Origin: G963664935 sp963664935
GTDB taxonomy: Bacteria; Pseudomonadota; Gammaproteobacteria; Methylococcales; G963664935
Assembly (NCBI GenBank): GCA_963664935.2
Contig: CAXXSE010000007.1
Location: 620,001-684,000 of the forward strand
DNA length: 64,000 nt
Direction of reading: 5' to 3'
Positions 57,996-64,000 of the stretch are shown in pieces. Position 1 is the first letter of the stretch; the number at the start of each line of letters is the position of its first letter. The position numbers were made by a program, and so were the translations under genes. Below the pieces are notes generated by a model. The model searched no databases and was not told where the DNA came from. It saw nothing but the letters and a program-made list of their open reading frames with translations.

Positions 57996-60310
57996 GCTAA
58001 CCCTGCCCTTTACCCACAAATTACCCAGTATCCACACTGCTGGCCAGCAGATACCCATCGCGCAGGAGCTGAAGATAGGCATATCCCTTCCACGTGATCT
58101 GATGCCCTGGTGGTGGATCTCTCGTGCGCCCGAGGTATCCACCAAGAGAGGCGACAAGTCGTACGGCTTGTCCCAGTTGCGTGGGTGGCTCAATGTTTTT
58201 TTTTACTGCATGGGCGCTCAACACCTCGATCTCGATATCCGAGAACAACACTTCGGCAGGTAGTCCCGGGCACTCCCTTCCCAACAGAGTCATCAGCATG
58301 ATGCGCCAGGCAATCACCATGTTGATTGCAACGCCACGCTTCAAACGTTCGGCCGTTCTATAGGCCAGTTTTTCAATTCCGCATCCGGATTTTAGAACCC
58401 GGTGCCAATCTTCGATACGCCAATGCAGCTGATACCAACGGATACACTCTTGAGCGATCAGGTTGCTGGTGACTACGATGGTGGTCAGCAGAAACCACTC
58501 CAGCGGTGTTTCACCCGGTGGTGGCGTCTCTTCACGTATGTGGACCACCGATAACTTCAGGGGCGGCTTGTCTTTGTGGTCGGATGGAGGCGGCAGTTCA
58601 ACCGCCTGGTATCGCAAGGCGACTTGCGCGGTGCGTTCCGCTCGGTGCGGGCGTGCTTTTTGTTTGCTCAGCTTGGGGCATGCACTCTGTCGGGAAATCC
58701 GGATACTGAGCGTACTGCGCACCGCACTTCGTCTCAGGCTATCAAACAGCTTGTACTCTCCCTGCGTACGACGGTCATGTTTGGCGCGCACCAACAGGTC
58801 AACCTGTGAGTGGCGGGGTTCATTGAACAGTTCAAAAAAATCGGCCTCTCGATCCATTACACAGATCTGATGGGTCGATGGCATATCGGTGGCCAATGCG
58901 TTGCTGTCGCGAAGACTCTCTATCCAGCAGAAGTTCTTTTTCTCTTCGATGGGCTTTTTGCTGGAAGTTGCCTCCTCTTCCCGCTCTTCTTTTTTACCCT
59001 CCGGTGCTTCACACTTGGCGCCCAAAAGACCCAGCGGAAGCCCATCCGTCGTCACCACCATGGTGGAGTGCAGGTGTAAACCACGGCTCTGTGCGCTGGT
59101 CTGATTGGTACCGATTACACCCAATCCTTCGCATTGCGCCAAGCTGTTGTAGTTCAGGTCGGTACCCTCCTGGAGACACAGGACCGTCTGCTGTGCCATC
59201 ATCCGTTGCAGGGTGCGTTCGCGGTGTGGTGCGAGTATAGCATCCAGGGTGATGGCACAATCATCCGGCTTGTCGATCATTCGATAGTAGCCCTTTACCA
59301 GCGGCCAGTTGCCTTGCGCCGCGCCGCTGAAAGCCTCCCCCGGCTTTTCCGCCTGTACCAGGGCACTCTCGACCAAGCGTTTATTCAACCGCTCATCCCC
59401 TAACCGGGCGCCACCGAATTCATTGTGCGCCCACTGCTCACCATCGAGCCCATCCGCGCTATCCTGGCGTCCCCGCCCCGAAGTTTGGCCCACTTCAATC
59501 CAATTGGAGGCCTGATAGCAGGTACCGCGATAGGCCGATTGATCCACAAAGCTTTCCACCAGCCACGGGCGATAGCCGTAGCGCAACTCGAAATCGTTCG
59601 CTACCCGGCGTAATGACATCCCCAATACCCGTGAAGCCAGGTTGTGACAACGTACCAAGGACCGAATCAGAAAACGACTCAGGTTGATCACACGATGCAG
59701 CTGCTGTCGGCGCGTCTGGGCATCCCAGCCGATCCATTCGTCCCTATCCTTGAGTTGCAAGGCGGATGCACTGAACCCCAATCCACCGAGCCAGCCGTGC
59801 TCCGAGCGGATCAGGTAGCGAATCTGCGCACCGACCAATGGACCCGCACCTCTCGGGTGCTCCTGGAGCATCAACTCGTTCCAAATACGAACCTCGCTGT
59901 CGGTTTCCACCCGGATCAGCTGAAGTTCCTCGACCCATTCCGCCGATGAAGGAAGCTTAAGAGGTTCTTCTACCGGCTCTGTCAGTCGTCTCGGCCCTGC
60001 TTGCGGGGACTGCCTTCGCGCTTGCGGCAACTGAAATCGCCCGGCCCGCTCCAGTTCCCGAAGGGCCTTGAGGCAACCGGCTTTCTGTGGTCTGCCAAAG
60101 GCATTGAAGAAGGCAAAGTGCTCGCACACACGCTCGGCAATGGCACAACGATGGGCATCCGCATTGTCCTCCAGTATCTGTTGGACGACGATAACCGATG
60201 CCGGCTGTGATAGTGTTTGTTTGATCAGGTTCTGGGTTTTCATGCCGCCATGATGGACGGCATCGTCCTAAAAGTTCAGGACTTTTTTACGGGTAAAGGG
60301 CAGGGTTAGC
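57996..60310. mobile_element. Tn5-like (IS4-group) element with perfect 20-bp inverted repeats
   Basis: 2315 bp with perfect terminal repeats GCTAACCCTGCCCTTTACCC at 57996-58015 and 60291-60310. It carries one large transposase gene on the minus strand. No target duplication joins the flanks (left GCAACTG, right GTCACCG), and the flanks belong to unrelated genes: an ATPase on the left and an extracellular-protein fragment on the right. A recombination between two copies or an assembly join is likely. Confidence 0.9.
58021..60243 (-). CDS. IS4-family (Tn5-like) transposase fused to a DruA-like (DUF4338) domain
   Basis: 740 residues. About residues 40-270 match DUF4338 as in the DruA component of Druantia: GPLVGAQIRYLIRSEHGWLG, WIGWDAQTRRQQLHRVINLS, VRCHNLASRVLGMSLRR and GTCYQASNWIEVGQTSGRGR. 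Residues about 275-350 are the Tn5 transposase N-terminal DNA-binding domain (EFGGARLGDERLNKRLVESA, QGNWPLVKGYYRMID). The DDE core follows: LCLQEGTDLNY (Asp), VMDREADFFELF (Asp) and YQLHWRIEDWHRVLKSG (Glu). The gene fills the element between its inverted repeats. The frame is intact, so it may be active. Whether DUF4338 contributes to target DNA binding or nicking is not known from the sequence. Confidence 0.88.
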   Translation of the reverse strand: MKTQNLIKQTLSQPASVIVVQQILEDNADAHRCAIAERVCEHFAFFNAFGRPQKAGCLKALRELERAGRFQLPQARRQSPQAGPRRLTEPVEEPLKLPSSAEWVEELQLIRVETDSEVRIWNELMLQEHPRGAGPLVGAQIRYLIRSEHGWLGGLGFSASALQLKDRDEWIGWDAQTRRQQLHRVINLSRFLIRSLVRCHNLASRVLGMSLRRVANDFELRYGYRPWLVESFVDQSAYRGTCYQASNWIEVGQTSGRGRQDSADGLDGEQWAHNEFGGARLGDERLNKRLVESALVQAEKPGEAFSGAAQGNWPLVKGYYRMIDKPDDCAITLDAILAPHRERTLQRMMAQQTVLCLQEGTDLNYNSLAQCEGLGVIGTNQTSAQSRGLHLHSTMVVTTDGLPLGLLGAKCEAPEGKKEEREEEATSSKKPIEEKKNFCWIESLRDSNALATDMPSTHQICVMDREADFFELFNEPRHSQVDLLVRAKHDRRTQGEYKLFDSLRRSAVRSTLSIRISRQSACPKLSKQKARPHRAERTAQVALRYQAVELPPPSDHKDKPPLKLSVVHIREETPPPGETPLEWFLLTTIVVTSNLIAQECIRWYQLHWRIEDWHRVLKSGCGIEKLAYRTAERLKRGVAINMVIAWRIMLMTLLGRECPGLPAEVLFSDIEIEVLSAHAVKKNIEPPTQLGQAVRLVASLGGYLGRTRDPPPGHQITWKGYAYLQLLRDGYLLASSVDTG

Positions 60311-60481
60311 GTCACCGTTGATTTCAATACGCAGACATACAACGTCGCGGTCGGGGGACAGCTGGTGGAGAACATTCCCGTTGACAATCCTGTTCCTAGT
60401 AACACGGTTCGTTTCTTTGCTGATCGATTGAACCAAGCAAACTTTGCTTTGCGTGAGGTCGATAATGTCGTCGTGCAATGA
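60311..60481 (+). pseudogene. Extracellular-protein C-terminal fragment
   Basis: 57 codons open from the element boundary: VTVDFNTQTYNVAVGGQLVE, then VRFFADRLNQANFALREVDN and VVVQ then TGA. The pattern (beta-strands, FDNV-like ending) resembles the C-terminal strand pair of concanavalin-like/lamin-G domains. The N-terminal part is missing, removed by the Tn5-like element. Confidence 0.55.
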
Positions 60482-60988
60482 GAATGGAGAAGGAGAATAG
60501 GAATTTTAAACGCCCTTTTTTCGGCAACCGGAAATGTACGAAAGATCCGATGAATTGCCAATCGCGTAGGTGATGGATACAAAAAAGGGGCGTCAAAGCC
60601 AAACTTTTCTATGTTGGCTGGGGCAATGATAATTTCCAAAAGTACTTTTGTACTTGGCATTCTGATCCGATTTCCCTGTGAATAGAAATATACACCGAGA
60701 TAATCTACAATCAGTTTGTGAATAAAGATCAACAGGTAACTGGTGGTAAAAAATAAACTCTGTTTAAAACGAATAATGCCTATCCGGTTGGCCCCTAAGA
60801 GCCTGCTCTGCCGTGAAGCGGTATGCTCCCGGGTTTTGTCACCGCACGTCGGACAGATGAAGCCGTGAGGGGAAAGTATAGTGACTTGGGCCTTATGGGT
60901 TAACCCAAGTCATGAAACGAACTATCATGTACCGATATCGTAATGGAATTGAGAGATGGTGAAAATATTTTTAGTCTGCCCTTACTTA
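60482..60988. other. Stretch without a supported gene
   Basis: About 500 bases. On the minus strand near 60760-60890 a frame encodes HGFICPTCGDKTREHTASRQ, a zinc-ribbon-like CPTCG, but its continuation is not family-like. No start, operon or second cysteine pair supports it. A GACTTGGG/CCCAAGTC pair (about 60883-60912) could form a hairpin. Confidence 0.4.
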
Positions 60989-62789
60989 ACTCGTCAGTCA
61001 CGAGTTCTATCCGATTTGACGTAACTATTCAGGCCCTGAATTCATTTTTTCGATGTGTCACCTCGACCAACGGAAGAAAGTCTTATCACCCATTGATAGC
61101 TCTGCGCTTTAAGATTGCCCACTGGTGTTCATAAAAGATGAGTAGTGTAGAAAATAGAAATCGATAATTACGACTAGACATTTGCTAAAAAAACACGGAT
61201 CCTTCTTTTCTTTGTAGAAGTACAGATGGAAGGAGGAGACCCCGTGCAACAGTATATTTCTCAGAGTTTAGAAAGCTTTCAAAGCGTTTTTTCCAGATCG
61301 AGTACTTGGTTGTTGTTCTGCGCCATTGTGATTGGATTTATGGGGGCAGGAGAAATGATCGGCGTGACGTCGTTGTGTCGTTTCTGGCTATTAGATGAAC
61401 TTGGTTATTACCGCTTGCTCCGTTTTTTTAGATCCAAAGCGTATGTCTATGGGGCGTTGCTCGATGCTTGGCAAGATTTTGTGAATCGCCAAGGAAAATC
61501 CGTTGAAGTAGCTGGACGAGCGATACTTCTGGGTGACCATACCGCGGTGATCAAAGATGGACGCAAGATGCCCGGCGTGGTATCGATGCACGAGTCATCG
61601 GAGACGCAAACGAAACCCGGCTATTTTCGGGCCCAATGTTGGGGCAGCATTGGCATCTTGATCGGGTCGTTATCCGCTTGTTTTTGTTGTCCTTTGCAGC
61701 TTCAAATTCATCAGGGATGGGCTCATTTAGGGTTGAACGACGAGCGCGATAATCCATGTCGGATCAAGCTCACCGACCGCTTGGTGGCCATGGCGATTCA
61801 TTTTGCGGTGACGAATCACTGTCTGTGTTATTTGGTGTTGGATGCCTTTTTTTCAACCGGGGGCGTATTTCGAGCTTGCCACTATTATTCAATCCAGCAT
61901 CAGGCGCGGTGGGTTGAGGTGCTGGTCAAAGCCAAGAATAGCTATGTGGGTTATTTCCCCGCGCCACCGAAACCCGCCTCTCGACCCGGACCTCAGCCGC
62001 TCTATGGCGAGAAAGTGTGTTTAAGAGAATGCTTCGACCACCTTCATTTGTTTGAGACGGTGACCTGTCAAGTCTACGGTAAAACCGAATCCATCCGGGT
62101 TATGACGCTTACACTGTTATGGCGGCCCATCGCTGATCAGGTGTTATTTATTCTCGCCGTCACCTCAAAAGGCCCAATGGTTCTAATGAGTTCCGATTTA
62201 ACGCTGTCAGCCATTGATGCCGTTGAACTGTATTGTGCTAGAACCCGCATTGAAATCATGTTCGCGATGTTAAAGCATGTGATCGGCGCCTTTAAATTTC
62301 GTTTTTGGACTAAAAAATTGCCAAAACATTCTAGACGCCCCTTTTCCAATCGTCTTCTCAAAGCCCCACAGCCCCAGGATATTCATACCGTTCAAGCGTG
62401 CTGGCGAGCCTATGAAATCTTCGTGCTCTGTGCCTCCATTGCCTTGGGGTTAATGCAATTGATTGCGCTCCAGTATCAAGATACGATTTGGTCTGAGCAC
62501 TCGCTTTATCTTCGCACTCAATCGCGTGATTTGCCATCGGAGAAAACCGTCAAGCAAATTTTAGCGCCATTGTTCCTCAAACAATTCTTTCGACTTGAGG
62601 AAAATGGCATGATTCAACAGATCCGTGCCCGCTTGATGGCTGTTTCCGATGAAATAGATGACGATTAAACTGAATGAGGCGTTCTATGCTCTAATTCTCT
62701 GCGATCTTCAAAATTTTTCATCAAACATACTACGATGGAGAGGGTAGTTTTGCCCCGCTTTTCTCGCTGTTAACTCACGACTGCCGAGT
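60989..62789. mobile_element. 1801-bp IS4-superfamily insertion sequence, copy 2
   Basis: The same element as at 25154-26953, with the same ends (ACTCGTCAGTCACGAGTT and the reverse complement of ACTCGGCAGTCGTGAGTT). It carries the intact transposase gene. The five bases on each side (ACTTA left, TCCGA right) differ, so there is no target duplication. Confidence 0.92.
61226..62668 (+). CDS. IS4-superfamily transposase, copy 2 (intact)
   Basis: 480 residues with an RNase H-like DDE core. LLGDHTAVIKDGRKMPGV holds the first Asp, LVLDAFFSTGGVFRACHYY the second, and CARTRIEIMFAMLKHVIGAF the Glu. A hydrophobic N-terminal stretch (TSLCRFWLLDELGYYRLL) and a C-terminal helical region follow. Start at ATG 61226 (MEGGDPVQQY), preceded by an AGTACAG sequence rather than a clear ribosome site. 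It could mobilise the broken copy 1. Confidence 0.9.
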   Translation: MEGGDPVQQYISQSLESFQSVFSRSSTWLLFCAIVIGFMGAGEMIGVTSLCRFWLLDELGYYRLLRFFRSKAYVYGALLDAWQDFVNRQGKSVEVAGRAILLGDHTAVIKDGRKMPGVVSMHESSETQTKPGYFRAQCWGSIGILIGSLSACFCCPLQLQIHQGWAHLGLNDERDNPCRIKLTDRLVAMAIHFAVTNHCLCYLVLDAFFSTGGVFRACHYYSIQHQARWVEVLVKAKNSYVGYFPAPPKPASRPGPQPLYGEKVCLRECFDHLHLFETVTCQVYGKTESIRVMTLTLLWRPIADQVLFILAVTSKGPMVLMSSDLTLSAIDAVELYCARTRIEIMFAMLKHVIGAFKFRFWTKKLPKHSRRPFSNRLLKAPQPQDIHTVQACWRAYEIFVLCASIALGLMQLIALQYQDTIWSEHSLYLRTQSRDLPSEKTVKQILAPLFLKQFFRLEENGMIQQIRARLMAVSDEIDDD

Positions 62790-63479
62790 TCCGAAAGTAC
62801 CGCACTAGCTGGAAATTTTAGTAATCCGGCTGTCTTAGACCCCAGATTGGATCCACTCATCACGGGCCAGGCCAATAGTATTTTCACTGACGATGAAGTA
62901 AGTAACAACGCAGCCTTCCGCAAAACCGCATCGGTCATGAAGTTGGTCATAAACGGGTTCGCCGGTGCCGGCACCATCGAACTCGAAGGCTATGACTACC
63001 ATGGCGAGGGACGTGGCCTTGGTGATCTGAAGGATTTCGAAGCCGGAGCGGCGATGGGTGCGGCATTCGAGTACGCGGCACGTTTGAACCAACCACTGGC
63101 AGTCTATGTATTTAGCGATGGCTCGGTTTTTAGTCGTGACGTGGTCGATAACTCGGTAGAAGGTCGTGGAAAATATGAATGGACCAGCGATGCTAACACA
63201 ACCGGCGGAACCTTCATGTTGGTCTACGACCCCATGGGTAGACCGACCATGACATCGCCAACGGCTCAACAAATGGGTTATTTTAAAACCAATGGACACC
63301 TCGATACCTCGGCAACTCCCGCCAGTAATAACGTTAATTTGTTAGCGGAAACCGTCGTCCTGAATTACATGGCTTTGCATAATGAGATTGGCCGATTCAA
63401 TGAGGTATTGCCCAACAATGGATTAGGTGCGGGGGCAAATTTGGATTCCTTTGTCGGTTTCAACCCTATTTGCACTTAG
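62790..63479 (+). pseudogene. Large exported protein, C-terminal fragment
   Basis: The frame is open through the IS boundary, so the 5' part is missing; 230 codons remain, ending TAG. GTIELEGYDYHGEGRGLGDL, FEAGAAMGAAFEYAARLNQP and LAVYVFSDGSVFSRDVVDNS resemble the alkaline-phosphatase-like fold of DUF1501-type proteins (D.H....., then V.V.SEFGR), with changed details. No exact family can be named. The N-terminal partner is not to the left of the IS copy, so the locus has been rearranged or truncated. Confidence 0.6.
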
Positions 63480-63633
63480 AGACTCAATAATTTTGAAAAA
63501 AGCAGGCGTACGGAAGCGCCCTTTATCACGCTGTTAAACACACTACGGCAACATCCATTGCATTCAAGTCGAAGGTACCATCAACCATGACAACTACGAG
63601 GAATTAATAACCGAATTCCGGATCGATAAGGAA

Positions 63634-64000
63634 CTATTGGAGAGCAGAGTTCTTACGGCTTTCGTCGTACATTTTTATTAGAAATGACCGTATCGCCGGT
63701 TCTGCTTCTTCGTATGTCATAAGGCGTTGTTGTTCCATTAACCTCGCCATGTCTTTCAAGCTACGTTTACCGTCAATGGTAGCCATGATAAACGCCTGGA
63801 TTCGAGTCGAAGCTGCCTGCATCTGAAAGGATCGCGACAATGGCACCGGATTCTTGCCTTTGACGATCCAATCCGGCAGCGCCTCATATCGTGGTAGAGG
63901 ACCACTCTTTTTCTCCTTCATACTGGCAATGGTTAAGATGGTTTCACGCCGACCATGGCGACTGGCTGGAGAGCACATGTATGGGATTGTCGCCTCATTT
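63634..64000 (-). CDS. Partial protein with PqqD-like C-terminal region, cut by window edge
   Basis: The frame is open to the right edge of the window, so the N terminus is not seen. The visible end of about 122 residues shows SRHGRRETILTIASMKEKKS, RYEALPDWIVKGKNPVPLSR, FQMQAASTRIQAFIMATIDG and KRSLKDMARLMEQQRLMTYE. The last 70 residues, with (M)DGKRSL.D(I)A.L and a following helix pair, resemble the PqqD/winged-helix tail found at the end of some methyltransferases and other enzymes. The identity of the whole protein cannot be fixed from this part. Confidence 0.5.
   Translation of the reverse strand, partial: NEATIPYMCSPASRHGRRETILTIASMKEKKSGPLPRYEALPDWIVKGKNPVPLSRSFQMQAASTRIQAFIMATIDGKRSLKDMARLMEQQRLMTYEEAEPAIRSFLIKMYDESRKNSALQ

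Noticed and set aside
60268..60890. Minus-strand frame with a CPTCG zinc-ribbon-like start
   Set aside because: Only one cysteine pair, no family continuation, and it overlaps the fragment on the plus strand and the end of the Tn5-like element.
63535..63660. Short open frame before the right-edge gene (QVEGTINHDNYEEL)
   Set aside because: Protein-like in composition but without start or recognisable family, and overlapping the 3' end of the minus-strand gene.

Overview
The window is about 62 kb of moderate-GC gammaproteobacterial DNA, with about 2 kb of clearly different high-GC DNA at the left end. The gammaproteobacterial assignment rests on family content: class I adenylate cyclase (cyaA), Rsd/AlgQ, YcgL, DUF2956, DUF3501, an Rnf complex operon ending in nth, and RAYT/REP elements. 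A sulfur-oxidising or symbiont-like lineage is possible but is inference only. The DNA is heavily eroded. At least eight transposon or MITE insertions, several gene fragments and many one- or two-base frameshifts or single stop codons affect otherwise recognisable genes. Some of the small lesions could be sequencing error.

Layout: (1) 1-2000, a 5'-truncated actinobacterial-looking katG that joins abruptly to an IS66 remnant, possibly a chimeric contig. (2) 2000-9800, an iron-sulfur (CCG-domain) gene plus DUF3501 operon broken by IS66, IS21 and a MITE; a lipoprotein; ycgL; a PIN toxin; a methyltransferase; a deacetylase stub. (3) 9.8-24 kb, chromosomal core: alcohol dehydrogenase, cyaA (one in-frame TAG), PAS-GGDEF, argH, hemL, NUDIX, cca, an FAH-family hydrolase (one in-frame TAG), VapBC, a lytic transglycosylase, SPOR and TPR-thioredoxin proteins. 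(4) 24-27 kb, an OmpA-like protein gene interrupted by an 1800-bp IS. (5) 28.1-32.6 kb, a diversity-generating retroelement (DGR), the main finding. (6) 32.9-34.8 kb, RAYT remnants around a VapBC pair. (7) 35-46 kb, metG, apbC, dcd, rsd, a glycosyltransferase, a nucleoside phosphorylase, an SRAP protein, a dead IS1, and a flavin monooxygenase. (8) 46-52 kb, an ACP-AMP ligase-acyltransferase fusion, a CCGTGC-repeat lipoprotein and a bufferin (MNIO) operon. (9) 52.4-55.8 kb, nth-rnfEGD next to a MNT/HEPN toxin-antitoxin remnant. (10) 56-64 kb, an ATPase gene broken by an IS630 element and a Tn5-like element carrying a DruA-like (DUF4338) domain, then a second copy of the 1800-bp IS and edge-truncated genes.

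The DGR (minus strand) is ordered: target gene with variable repeat (VR 29736-29854), avd (29313-29660), reverse transcriptase (28231-29297), template repeat (TR 28103-28221). TR and VR are 119 bp each and differ at ten positions. Every one of these is an adenine in the TR coding strand, the signature of adenine-specific mutagenic retrohoming. The eight changed residues lie in the C-terminal formylglycine-generating-enzyme/C-type-lectin fold of a protein that also has a DUF4062-like N terminus, a STAND NTPase and a transmembrane helix. This is the architecture of a diversifying sensor in a conflict or signalling system. The reverse transcriptase carries a two-base insertion and the target has a one-base insertion near its N terminus, so the system may be inactive now, or these may be sequence errors.
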